Shown here one piece after another: positions 52,803 to 60,868 of a stretch of DNA of 64,000 nucleotides. The position numbers and the translations under genes were made by a program. Within the stretch, counting starts at the first letter, position 1; each line of letters starts with the position of its first letter. The notes beneath the pieces were generated by a model. That model was not told the DNA's origin, ran no database searches, and saw nothing but the letters and a program-made list of their open reading frames with translations. Origin of the DNA: Lonepinella koalarum (GTDB lineage Bacteria; Pseudomonadota; Gammaproteobacteria; Enterobacterales; Pasteurellaceae). The DNA is taken from contig JAUNED010000005.1 of the NCBI GenBank assembly GCA_030525745.1, positions 35,826-99,825 on the forward strand. Reading direction: 5' to 3'.

Positions 52803-53720
52803 ATGGTTGATATTCAAGCTGAATTAAAATCGGTCAAAAGCAATTTTGAACGTAAATATATAACATTATTGGATTTAATAGAGGCATTAAAAAGAGAGAG
52901 TAATGCTACATATTCAGAAGTTGCTCAATACCTCCTATTAAAGTTCTTACCTTATGAGCCGTTGCGAAATGTGCGTTTTGAAATAGATACAGGTCTTGAT
53001 TCTTATCGACATTTCCAATTTACAAATTCAGACTATTTAATGCCTTATAAAACCCCAAAGAAACTATATTATGTAAGTATTGAGCATCTATATTTTGAGG
53101 AAGTTAAAGATGTGCTAAAAATGTTAGAAGCTTTTGATGAGATCCCAATATTTAATGCAGCAATCACATCAAAAAATCACATAAGAATTGAATACAAAAA
53201 TAAAATCTATAATGCTAACCCTTTCGGCATATCGGAATATAAAAACATTTGTTTTGAAATTGACGACATAAAAAGAATTCTAGGAATGGATTTTTCCGAA
53301 TATAAAACTACAGGAATAATCAAGAAAATAGAAATTAATAATACTGAAAATATAGAGAATGGGTCGGCTTCTTTATCAGATGAAAACAATTTTTTATCTA
53401 TATATGAATCAGATCTAGAAGCTGAAATATCAAAAAACGAATTACAACAAGCACAAGATCGAATAAATGAACTTGAAAAGCAACTAGAGCAAGCTCAATC
53501 ATTCCAACTTCCACCAATGGTGGAAGTAGAAGAAGAACCGCAAGGAAGAATAAGCAAAGCCCAAAGAGCATTATTCGCCCTGTTGCTTAGTAAGCTATAT
53601 CCGAATGGAGACATACCAAACACAAACGCACTAAAAGAAAGTATCAATATAGAGCTTAATAAAATAGGACTTTCAGATGTAAGCTATAACACCATAGCCG
53701 GATTAATGAAGAAAACCTAA
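52803..53720 (+). CDS. Unknown 305-residue protein of the element
   Basis: No family recognised. The first 170 residues are mixed alpha/beta with many Tyr and Phe; residues about 215-250 are a charged coiled coil (NELQQAQDRINELEKQLEQA); the last 55 residues (KAQRALFALLLSKLYPNGDI and on) look helical and could bind DNA. The gene has its own leader and a terminator, unlike the packed genes downstream, as if it were cargo. A defence or helper-interference role would fit the position but is speculation. Confidence 0.7.
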   Translation: MVDIQAELKSVKSNFERKYITLLDLIEALKRESNATYSEVAQYLLLKFLPYEPLRNVRFEIDTGLDSYRHFQFTNSDYLMPYKTPKKLYYVSIEHLYFEEVKDVLKMLEAFDEIPIFNAAITSKNHIRIEYKNKIYNANPFGISEYKNICFEIDDIKRILGMDFSEYKTTGIIKKIEINNTENIENGSASLSDENNFLSIYESDLEAEISKNELQQAQDRINELEKQLEQAQSFQLPPMVEVEEEPQGRISKAQRALFALLLSKLYPNGDIPNTNALKESINIELNKIGLSDVSYNTIAGLMKKT

Positions 53721-53740
53721 TAAAACCCTCCCCACAAATC

Positions 53741-53775
53741 GCCCCTTGTTTTCAAATAAGGGGCTTTCTTTTTTT
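53741..53775 (+). terminator. Terminator behind the 305-residue gene
   Basis: GCCCCTT and AAGGGGC form a stem across ten bases, followed by a T-rich run. Confidence 0.82.
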
Positions 53776-53934
53776 CAATTAAGACCGCCAAGATTTTCAA
53801 TTAAGTTATTTGAAACAAAAATTTTTCTAATAAAAACCTAACCTTTTGAAATAAAAGGCTTATCCACGCAAAATCCCTATCAAACAGCCGAAAACTATAA
53901 CGGCTTACCACTTCCAACTGATAGGAGAAACCCA

Positions 53935-54147
53935 ATGACACAAGCACAAAAAATCATTCGCCGTTTAGAAACCATTTCACGCTTAGGCGTGAGTAAAAGC
54001 ACCTTTGCGGATTGGCAGAACCCAAAATCTAAACGCTATCGCCCCGACTTCCCAAAAAAGATTTATTTAGGGGCTAATTCGGTCGGCTACCTAGAAAGTG
54101 AAATTAACGCTTTTATTCAGTCTTTAGCTGATAACCCGACAGCGTAA
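53935..54147 (+). CDS. AlpA-family regulator
   Basis: A 70-residue winged helix-turn-helix protein with the AlpA layout: RRLETISRLGVSKSTFADW, then PKSKRYRPDFPKKIYLGANS and a C-terminal YLESEINAFIQS helix. AlpA proteins activate excision or early genes of P4-like elements. AGGAG lies before the start. It leads a run of plus-strand genes. Confidence 0.86.
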   Translation: MTQAQKIIRRLETISRLGVSKSTFADWQNPKSKRYRPDFPKKIYLGANSVGYLESEINAFIQSLADNPTA

Positions 54148-54157
54148 GGTGGCAACA

Positions 54158-54808
54158 ATGAAAGAAATCAATCAAGCAGTATTTCCGAAAGTTTTTCATA
54201 AAGAAACCGTGGCAATGACTAACACGCTCAAGGTGGCGGAATATTTCGAGAAACGACACGACAACATTTTGAAACGCCTTGAAAACTTAGAATGTTCTGC
54301 TGAATTTAGCCTCCTCAATTTTAAGGCGGCTAAATATATCGATGAACAAGGCAAATCAAGAAAGATGTATTTAATGACCCAAGACGGCTTTACGCTTTTA
54401 GTGATGGGCTTTACCGGTAAGAAAGCAATGCAATTCAAAGAGAGCTATATCACCGCTTTTAATGCAATGCGAAAACAAATCACGGCTAGAGATGAATTAA
54501 AGCACGACCAACACCGATTAAACGAGGCTATCAAGCTCAACCTTGAGAAAACAGGCAAGAAAGATATTCACGCCTACGCCCGAGAAAATAACCTTGTTTA
54601 TGTGGTGGCAATAGGTAAAACGGCGAAGCAATGGCTACTTGCTCAAGGCTATTCACCCGATGACGAAATTCGCCAGTATCTGAATGAAAAACAATTGCGG
54701 CTTATTGATGACTTACTTTCTGAAAATGCCGTAATGATCAAGCTAGGGCTGAATTACAACGAAAGAAAAATGCGGTTACAACAAACCGCCCTTGCTTATT
54801 ACAGATAA
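54158..54808 (+). CDS. Rha-family phage regulatory protein
   Basis: A 216-residue protein with an N-terminal Rha domain: TNTLKVAEYFEKRHDNILKR, KYIDEQGKSRKMYLMTQDGF and LLVMGFTGKKAMQFKESYI. Such proteins act as regulators in temperate phages and satellites. The C-terminal half (residues 110-216) is a helical extension of the kind often joined to Rha. The start at 54158 has GGTGG before it; a GTG nine bases earlier is less likely. Confidence 0.85.
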   Translation: MKEINQAVFPKVFHKETVAMTNTLKVAEYFEKRHDNILKRLENLECSAEFSLLNFKAAKYIDEQGKSRKMYLMTQDGFTLLVMGFTGKKAMQFKESYITAFNAMRKQITARDELKHDQHRLNEAIKLNLEKTGKKDIHAYARENNLVYVVAIGKTAKQWLLAQGYSPDDEIRQYLNEKQLRLIDDLLSENAVMIKLGLNYNERKMRLQQTALAYYR

Positions 54809-54838
54809 CTACAGATGAATTCTTGGAGTCCATAAAAA

Positions 54839-55069
54839 ATGACAGAAAACAACAAAACTACACTAGAAACTATTCACAGCATTTCAGAACAACTAGAGCG
54901 AGTTCAAAGTTATATAGACAGCGTGCGAGAAGGTAAGGCGATTTACTGGACAAACCCAATCACAGGGCAAAGCAAGCTAGCCACGAATGACGACCATTTA
55001 GACTATATTCAGGACTGCATTTTAAATATTTCCATTGATGTAGATACGGTAAAAAAATCAATTTGCTAA
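54839..55069 (+). CDS. Small unknown protein of the element
   Basis: A 76-residue acidic, mostly helical protein (TIHSISEQLERVQSYIDSVR ... DYIQDCILNISIDVDTVKKS). GGAG lies upstream. No motif is recognised. It belongs to the short-gene run after Rha. Confidence 0.6.
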   Translation: MTENNKTTLETIHSISEQLERVQSYIDSVREGKAIYWTNPITGQSKLATNDDHLDYIQDCILNISIDVDTVKKSIC

Positions 55070-55097
55070 TGTTGAAATCAAAACAAGGAATAACCCA

Positions 55098-55469
55098 ATG
55101 AACATACTAAAACCCAATTTCAAAACCTACCCACAAACTAATCGCTTATTTGTCTTGAACAAAATTTCTATTGAGCGTTGTAGGGAGCAATTCCCCGAGC
55201 ATTACCACTTTAAAAAGCAACAGGCGAAAGAGTGCGAGGAAATCGCCGACCGTTTAGAAATGGGGCTTGCGTTGCTGGTGGAATTAAAGGCAAAAGGTTT
55301 GCAGTTAAATAACGAGCAAGACGCCCGTTTTAAAGCGTTCCGCAATGGGGCAAGGTATTTAATCAAACAATTCAAAGAAACCGCCCTACACGTCTCTGAC
55401 GTTGAAAATGGGCAATATGTGCCAACGCCTTATAGCCCGATTATTTCCACCAACGAAAAAGGAGAATAA
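55098..55469 (+). CDS. Small unknown protein of the element
   Basis: A 123-residue basic protein, mainly helical (FPEHYHFKKQQAKECEEIAD ... RFKAFRNGARYLIKQFKE), ending in a flexible tail. AAGGA lies before its start. No family recognised; similar short genes are common in Pasteurellaceae satellites. Confidence 0.6.
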   Translation: MNILKPNFKTYPQTNRLFVLNKISIERCREQFPEHYHFKKQQAKECEEIADRLEMGLALLVELKAKGLQLNNEQDARFKAFRNGARYLIKQFKETALHVSDVENGQYVPTPYSPIISTNEKGE

Positions 55470-55473
55470 AACA

Positions 55474-55806
55474 ATGAAACAACCTAAAAAACCAACCCGA
55501 ATGGAACAGGTGCTTTATGCCCTGCTCACCAATATGAACGGCTTTTCAGAGCGTGAGGGCGTTTTTAATCTTAATCTGACCAGTGGGCGAAACTATATCA
55601 GCACACTAGAACGCACGCTAAAGATTAAATTTAACCGAGTATGGGAAAAGACTGCAGACGGACGTGGGCAATATTACCGCTACACCTGTCCCGACAGAAA
55701 GACGGCAGAAAAACTAATTGCATTGCTTAACAACAAAGCCAAAGTACGAGGGGCGGAAATTTTAAGCCTCCACCAACAAGAAAGCATTTTAGCTTATTTT
55801 AAATAA
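55474..55806 (+). CDS. Small unknown protein, possible DNA-binding
   Basis: A 110-residue basic protein starting MKQPKKPTRMEQVLYALLTN, with NLTSGRNYISTLERTLKIKF resembling a winged-helix recognition region. GGAG is eight bases upstream, so 55474 is preferred over the open frame further upstream. It starts five bases after the preceding stop. A terminator hairpin follows. Confidence 0.62.
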   Translation: MKQPKKPTRMEQVLYALLTNMNGFSEREGVFNLNLTSGRNYISTLERTLKIKFNRVWEKTADGRGQYYRYTCPDRKTAEKLIALLNNKAKVRGAEILSLHQQESILAYFK

Positions 55807-55810
55807 TAAA

Positions 55811-55846
55811 AAGCCCATTTCTTTCAGGCTAAAAAAGAATGGGCTA
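55811..55846 (+). terminator. Hairpin after the early gene run
   Basis: AGCCCATTCTT-type stem (AGCCCATTT...GAATGGGCT) of about ten pairs around a 17-base loop, just after the stop at 55806. The T run is weak. Confidence 0.55.
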
Positions 55847-55873
55847 TCGCTATCATTTCAGAGGTTTTATTTT

Positions 55874-56791
55874 ATGCTAATTTCAGACTTTACGAAAGCC
55901 GAAAATTTAAGTATTATTCGAGGCACTACTACATACGAGGGCAGCCGCAACCCTTATTCAAGCGGTATTTTTTTATCTCAAATTCACACCAACAACACCG
56001 CCAAAAATGGGGCGTTCTGTTCGTTTATTGAATTTGCGATACGGTTGAGAGATCGAACTAAGGCGGAATTTATCCGCACGAATAAGATCCGCCATTCGTA
56101 TGTGGCAGTTGAAACCGTATCGCACCCTATTAAGGGCGATACTTCTCTACTTACTAAACCATACGAGAAAAACCCAATGAAAACACCTCAAAAATTCACC
56201 GCACTTTATGCGGGAAACTTGTCAAAACCTCACACTCAAGAAACCTTTGCGTTATCGCAACACTTGCCAAAGTGCGGTCAAATTTGCTATAGTTCCCACG
56301 CAGTCGCAAAATCGACCGCCGAGCCTCGAAACTCGAATAATCAAACTTTGGCGAACAGTAGCACGCCTTTAACCCGTGCTTTTTTTGTTCGTAGCACACG
56401 CACACCCAAAGAACGCCATAAAAAGGCGTGTTCCTCTATGGTAGCGTGTAGCGGGAAAGGTTCGCCCTTTGCTGTGTTCCAAAGTTCGCAGTTTTGCAGC
56501 CCGTTACACGTTACCGCCCAACCCCTGCAAAGTTTAGCGGTAGCCCCTCAAAATTTAACTTTGGAGCTATCAGCAATGATGTATCAATTCATTTTTGCGG
56601 CTATTCGTCGCACCGATTTAACCAATCAAATTCATAAAATCCGCATTTCAGCCACAAGCGAGCTAGAAGCAAGAAAAGCCCTTGCCCGTGATTTTGTGCT
56701 TGTCCTTGCGGGCAGAATTAATCTTCAAAACAACGCAAAAACCGACCGCACTTTTCACCCTGTTCAAGCGTTGGGGGTGGCTTATGTATAA
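55874..56791 (+). CDS. Icd-like (host cell division inhibitor-like) gene with leader
   Basis: A 305-codon frame. Only the last ~65 residues look like a protein family: MMYQFIFAAIRRTDLTNQIH, KIRISATSELEARKALARDF and VLVLAGRI match the Icd-like proteins of P1/P4-type elements. The first 230 codons are odd in composition, hold two uptake cores and a perfect terminator hairpin near 56360, and read like an untranslated leader. The working protein may start near 56576. In P4 the matching region makes an immunity RNA. Confidence 0.6.
   Translation: MLISDFTKAENLSIIRGTTTYEGSRNPYSSGIFLSQIHTNNTAKNGAFCSFIEFAIRLRDRTKAEFIRTNKIRHSYVAVETVSHPIKGDTSLLTKPYEKNPMKTPQKFTALYAGNLSKPHTQETFALSQHLPKCGQICYSSHAVAKSTAEPRNSNNQTLANSSTPLTRAFFVRSTRTPKERHKKACSSMVACSGKGSPFAVFQSSQFCSPLHVTAQPLQSLAVAPQNLTLELSAMMYQFIFAAIRRTDLTNQIHKIRISATSELEARKALARDFVLVLAGRINLQNNAKTDRTFHPVQALGVAYV
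56360..56387 (+). terminator. Internal terminator inside the Icd-like leader
   Basis: AGCACG and CGTGCT form a six-base stem across nine bases, followed by seven T. It lies within an open frame, as expected for a leader that ends early transcripts, like the immunity RNA region of P4. Confidence 0.6.
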
Positions 56792-56984
56792 ATCACAAGT
56801 TATTCAGCAAGAAGAGTTACATAACTTTGATATGGCAAAGCAAAACCTATGGGAAATGTATAGCATACTTGAAATAATCCAAGAGAAATTAATTCAAGAT
56901 GATCAGACCTCTGTATTAGGCACGGCACTAAAAGGCGTATGCCGTGGAATTTCAGCCTCTATCGACATATTAGAAGAAATTTAG
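56784..56984 (+). CDS. Small unknown protein of the element
   Basis: A 66-residue helical protein (MYKSQVIQQEELHNFDMAKQ ... GVCRGISASIDILEEI). The ATG overlaps the stop of the Icd-like gene by eight bases and has GGGGGTGG before it. No motif known. Confidence 0.6.
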   Translation: MYKSQVIQQEELHNFDMAKQNLWEMYSILEIIQEKLIQDDQTSVLGTALKGVCRGISASIDILEEI

Positions 56985-56994
56985 GGGGTGAAAA

Positions 56995-57183
56995 ATGACT
57001 AATCTACAAACCCCAATCAGTGAATTGTGGAATACAGTATCATTGCTTAATCTCTTGAGCAAGGTCAATCCCAAAGACGCTAAAGCAGGCGAATTTCAAG
57101 ACAGTTTAGAACTTATCGCAAAAGCCCTTAGCAATACGGCGAATAAACTTCAAGAAATCGAAGATACTCAAGGAGGGCAATAA
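56995..57183 (+). CDS. Small unknown protein of the element
   Basis: A 62-residue helical protein (MTNLQTPISELWNTVSLLNL ... NKLQEIEDTQGGQ). It overlaps the helicase start by one base, so it is coupled to it. GGGGG lies before its start. It shows the same simple helical build as the previous small gene, so both could be partners of the helicase. Confidence 0.6.
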   Translation: MTNLQTPISELWNTVSLLNLLSKVNPKDAKAGEFQDSLELIAKALSNTANKLQEIEDTQGGQ

Positions 57184-59414
57184 TGACTAAACGCACTAAC
57201 GCCCCTAATTTAAAAGAACCTTGGAATAATCAGCCCTATTCTGATTTGCTAATATTAGCTGGTGGCAATGCGTGGCAGGTATGGAATAAAGGCAAGGGCA
57301 TAGGCTGGCAAATGCTGGCGGACGCATTAAAGATTGAGCCTTTTATTTCCACCAACGGCAAAACCATATCACGCTACGAGCAAAAGCCCGTGATTTTAGG
57401 CGATACGCAATTAGCGGATATTGACCGCCTACGCATTGCGAACCCTGAACAGAGATTTATCAAAATTATTCAATGCGGCGAGCTGACAGAAAGCCAAAAG
57501 ACGGCCATAGCCCTCAACCTTGCCATTCATAGCAAAGTGGAAACTGTAGGGGTTTATGAGTGCTACACCTTAGAAAAGTCGGAGGATTTAAGCTGTTATA
57601 TTCAACGATTACGCACTAATGCGGAAGAACAAGACATAGCAGAAGCAATTGCCAAATCAACGCCTAAAAACGCTCCTACAGCACAAACGGAAAAAGATAA
57701 GGGTAAGAATAGCCCTTATATTGAAAATCGCCTTGTTGGTGGAATTAGGGGGCTATATCGCATTACACCGAAATATCACCCCGAGACGGGCGAATTATTA
57801 AGCGAGCGTGAGGATTGGTTAAGTGACCTTGTTGAAGTAGTAGGGATTGGTCAAAGTGAAAGCGAGGCATTTATTATATTGCAGTGGATACCCGAAGGGC
57901 AGGAATGCCCGCATATTGAGGCAATGCCATTAAGTGATTTAGGTTATCGTGAGGGCTGGAAGTTATTACGCCAAAAAGGGCTTAAAATCGCCAATAGCAC
58001 GGCTTTACAAAACCACCTAGCCGACCATTTACAACTAAGCGGAAATCGCCAACTATGGACGATTACCAATGCAACAGGCTGGCAAAATGGAGCGTATATC
58101 TTGCCGAACGGCGATATTATCGGCACACCGCACCACCCTACCCTGTTCCGCTCACAATCTGCCACCAGCAACGGATATGATGTATCAGGCACGGTAGAAA
58201 GCTGGCAAAGAGAAGTCGCCGCTAATTTAGTCGGCAATCCGTTTATGATGTTGGGCGTGGCTGTTTCACTTTCCGCCCCACTACTTCACTTGCTTAATGC
58301 GGACGGGTTCGGCGTTCATTTATTCGGTGGCTCAACGGCGGGAAAAACCACGATAGCCAATATAGCAAGCTCAATCTATGGCAATCCTGACCGCACTCGC
58401 TTAGGCTGGAATGCAACCGCTTTAGGCTTAATGAATGAAGCGTCCGCACGCAATGACGGCTTTTTAGCCTTAGATGAGATAGGACAAGGGGCAAGCCTAA
58501 AACACGTTGAGCAAACCGCCTACGCTTTATTTAATGGGGTGGGTAAGATACAAGGGGCAAAAGAGGGCGGAAACCGTGATTTATTACGCTGGCGGATTGT
58601 GGCATTCTCTACAGGGGAATTAGATGTTGAAAGCTATCTTGCTCAAGGTGGAATTAAAATTCACGCAGGGCAATTAGTGCGATTGCTGAACGTGCCGATT
58701 ACCCAAGCTAAGCATTATCACGCTTTCAAAGACGGCAAGGCACACGCCGACCATCTCAATTTAGCCGCCAAACAGCACTATGGAGCGATTGGGCGTGCGT
58801 GGATAGAATGGCTTAGCAATACTGAAAACCGCCCAAAACTGACCGCACTTTATGAGAACGTTCGCCATAAGTGGCTTAATCGCCTCCCCGATGAGGCAAG
58901 CCCGCAAGTGCAACGAGTGGCAAGCCGTTTCGCCGTGCTGGAAGTGGCTTTGGTAGCGTCTCAGCATTTAACCGATTGGCAAGCGGAAGAATGCAGCGAG
59001 GCAATGACCAAAGCATTTAATGAGTGGGTAAATATTTTTGGACTGCACTCAAGGGAAGAAAAAGCAATTATTGAACAAGTGAATGGCTGGTTATTGGCAA
59101 ATGCTGAGGGGCGTTTTATTCCCTACCCTTTCGACAATACCACCAAAATAAACAATATAGCAGGTTATAGAATGCTACTCACCGACAACAATCACAAAGA
59201 GCATTTTTATCTGTACCCGTTAGCCTTTGAAGAAGCAATAAAAGGTTTTCCAAAAGAGCAAGCAAGCCAAATTCTAGTAAATGCTGATATGCTCAAACAG
59301 GGCAAAGAAAACGGCTATAAATATATGACCAAGCTCCCCTACAAAATCGACCCGAAGCGGACAAGGTGCTATTTACTATGTCCAATCATTGAAGAAGATG
59401 ACAAAGAAGACTAA
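57183..59414 (+). CDS. DUF927 replicative helicase-like ATPase
   Basis: A 743-residue protein. The central DUF927 ATPase domain has Walker A in LFGGSTAGKTTIANI at about residues 381-395 and Walker B in GFLALDEIGQGA near 426. The N-terminal ~180 residues lack a visible primase motif. DUF927 proteins are taken as replication helicases of satellites and integrative elements, in the role of the alpha protein of P4. A DNA-binding C-terminus would fit the repeat array that follows within 250 bases. An uptake core lies near 58844. Confidence 0.82.
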   Translation: MTKRTNAPNLKEPWNNQPYSDLLILAGGNAWQVWNKGKGIGWQMLADALKIEPFISTNGKTISRYEQKPVILGDTQLADIDRLRIANPEQRFIKIIQCGELTESQKTAIALNLAIHSKVETVGVYECYTLEKSEDLSCYIQRLRTNAEEQDIAEAIAKSTPKNAPTAQTEKDKGKNSPYIENRLVGGIRGLYRITPKYHPETGELLSEREDWLSDLVEVVGIGQSESEAFIILQWIPEGQECPHIEAMPLSDLGYREGWKLLRQKGLKIANSTALQNHLADHLQLSGNRQLWTITNATGWQNGAYILPNGDIIGTPHHPTLFRSQSATSNGYDVSGTVESWQREVAANLVGNPFMMLGVAVSLSAPLLHLLNADGFGVHLFGGSTAGKTTIANIASSIYGNPDRTRLGWNATALGLMNEASARNDGFLALDEIGQGASLKHVEQTAYALFNGVGKIQGAKEGGNRDLLRWRIVAFSTGELDVESYLAQGGIKIHAGQLVRLLNVPITQAKHYHAFKDGKAHADHLNLAAKQHYGAIGRAWIEWLSNTENRPKLTALYENVRHKWLNRLPDEASPQVQRVASRFAVLEVALVASQHLTDWQAEECSEAMTKAFNEWVNIFGLHSREEKAIIEQVNGWLLANAEGRFIPYPFDNTTKINNIAGYRMLLTDNNHKEHFYLYPLAFEEAIKGFPKEQASQILVNADMLKQGKENGYKYMTKLPYKIDPKRTRCYLLCPIIEEDDKED

Positions 59415-59432
59415 CCCAATAAAACCAATCTC

Positions 59433-59462
59433 AAGGCTTTCTAATTTAGAGAGCCTTTTTTA
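59433..59462 (+). terminator. Terminator of the helicase gene
   Basis: AAGGCTTTCT pairs with AGAGAGCCTT (one G-T pair) across AATTT, followed by a T run, 19 bases after the stop. Confidence 0.78.
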
Positions 59463-59635
59463 TATCGTTCAGAAACTCAAATTAAACGTATTTATGTAGC
59501 ATTAAGTGGTTAATAAAACACAAATTAAAAATAAAAATACAGCATATGATTTACATTTTAATTTATTTCAAAATCTTCATTTCCACCACCTCACGAAAAT
59601 AAAAAACGAAAATAAAAAAAATAGCTGTTTTTTCA

Positions 59636-59891
59636 TAGGACAATTAGGACAATTTTTACTAAATATAGATATATCAATAGTTTAACATTAAATTATTGTC
59701 CTATTATGTCTAAAATTGTCCTATTTTGGGGTGATTTTGTCCTATTTTTAGTGGTTTTTGTCCTATCAAAAAATGAACAGTTTTCTATTTTGTCCTAGAA
59801 TTGTCCTACATTGTCCTATACCATTAGGACAATTTTAGGGGCAATGAACCCTTGAAAATACTGAAATTGTCCTATTGTCCTAATTGTCCTA
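59636..59891. repeat. Array of thirteen TTGTCCTA iterons, likely replication origin
   Basis: The octamer TTGTCCTA occurs ten times and its reverse TAGGACAA three times within 256 bases, with A/T-rich spacers. Starts are near 59636, 59646, then inverted copies from about 59692 on, and three tandem copies at the end (59864-59891). No open frame crosses it. The position, behind the helicase and next to an A/T-rich block at 59520-59635, is that of an origin. It is the main content of the 697-base gap 59415-60111. Confidence 0.78.
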
Positions 59892-60067
59892 TAGTTTTTT
59901 GTCTATTTTATAAAAGAGGGTTAAAAATGTGATTTTTACTAAAATCCGTCCGTTGGTGGAAATTGCTATTTTATGCTACATAAATTTATTGTCGGTTATG
60001 GTCATATGACCACAACTAAAAACAGAGCGGAGAAAATGCGAGAAGCAAATATTGAATTTTCTTTTTA

Positions 60068-60086
60068 GTAAATATAAAATATTTAC
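60068..60086 (+). promoter_or_regulatory. Palindrome ahead of brnT, likely BrnA operator
   Basis: GTAAATATAAAATATTTAC is a perfect inverted repeat with three central bases, 26 bases before brnT, where a -10 element would be. BrnA-type antitoxins repress their own promoter through such sites. Confidence 0.55.
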
Positions 60087-60111
60087 AACCTAGAATAGAA
60101 ATGGGGGAGAC

Positions 60112-60411
60112 GTGTTTAGTATAGACGGTTTTGAATGGGATAAAAATAAAGCGGAGATCAATTACAAAAAGCACGCTATTACATTTGATGAGGCTATGAC
60201 TGTTTTTTATGATGATAATGCGATATTAATCCCCGATCCCGAACATTCATTTTATGAAGAACGTTTTATTTTATTGGGCTTAAGCCTATCAAATAATATG
60301 CTGGTGGTTGTACATTGTGAAAGAGGCGACAATATTAGGATAATATCCGCAAGAAGTGCGACAAAACGAGAAACAGAACAATACAGGGGGAAAAATGAAA
60401 ACAGAATATGA
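60112..60411 (+). CDS. brnT: BrnT-family toxin (RelE-like ribonuclease)
   Basis: A 99-residue BrnT toxin that cuts RNA and slows translation. It starts with a GTG behind GGGGGAG. Family marks: FEWDKNKAEINYKKHAITFD, then RFILLGLSL, VVVHCERGDNIRIISARSATKRE at the end with the catalytic-region Arg and Glu residues. It overlaps the antitoxin gene by 17 bases. The toxin-first order is standard for BrnT-BrnA. Confidence 0.9.
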   Translation: MFSIDGFEWDKNKAEINYKKHAITFDEAMTVFYDDNAILIPDPEHSFYEERFILLGLSLSNNMLVVVHCERGDNIRIISARSATKRETEQYRGKNENRI

Positions 60412-60607
60412 CTTTAGCCAAGGTGTTAAAAATCCTTATGCTCAAAATCTAAAAGCTAAAAAAGTCGTTACTATCCGAATAGAAGACGACACAATAGACT
60501 ATTTTAAAAAGTTGGCTGAAGAGACTAACCTACCATATCAAACGCTAATCAATCTCTATTTGCGTGATTGCGTACAACAGCAAAGAAAGCCCGTTATAGC
60601 GTGGTAA
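60395..60607 (+). CDS. brnA: BrnA-family antitoxin
   Basis: A 70-residue antitoxin with a ribbon-helix-helix C-terminus: VVTIRIEDDTIDYFKKLAEE and TNLPYQTLINLYLRDCV. It binds BrnT and the operator. AGGGGG lies before the ATG at 60395 inside the end of brnT. Its presence at the end of the element suggests a role in holding the element in the host. Confidence 0.88.
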   Translation: MKTEYDFSQGVKNPYAQNLKAKKVVTIRIEDDTIDYFKKLAEETNLPYQTLINLYLRDCVQQQRKPVIAW

Positions 60608-60640
60608 AATTCCCGAATAATACAACGCCACGGGGAGGGG

Positions 60641-60656
60641 GTAGAGAAATCTCTAC
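60641..60656. other. Hairpin behind brnTA
   Basis: GTAGAGAAATCTCTAC is a seven-base inverted repeat across two bases without a T run. The rest of the gap 60608-61098 holds the right-end arm sites and attachment region, with no gene seen. Confidence 0.45.
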
Positions 60657-60790
60657 ACGGCTCAAAGCTAAAAACCGCCCCCTGAACTCAATTTTTACAA
60701 CCGCAAAATTAAAAATTTAGGGTAAAACACCCTTTTTTTATCGTGTTAGATAATTGTATATATTTCACACAATCAAGGGGGCACTTTGAA

Positions 60791-60814
60791 TTTTAGTTAT
60801 ACGTTTAGTTATAT
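60791..60814 (+). repeat. Integrase-arm-like repeats, right end
   Basis: TTTAGTTATAC at 60792 and TTTAGTTATAT at 60804 repeat the first two arm sites of the left end with the same 12-base spacing. A 23-base stretch is identical between the two ends. Confidence 0.7.
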
Positions 60815-60868
60815 CCTGAAAATTTAAATTATCACAAATCCTTTTATAACAAGGCTTAAATCAACACA

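Noticed and set aside
59636..59891. CRISPR array
   Set aside because: The unit is only eight bases, occurs in both orientations with uneven spacing, and no cas gene is nearby.
60007..60069. A 20-codon frame (MTTTKNRAEKMREANIEFSF)
   Set aside because: No ribosome-binding site and it runs into the palindrome ahead of brnT; more likely chance or the tail of a lost gene.
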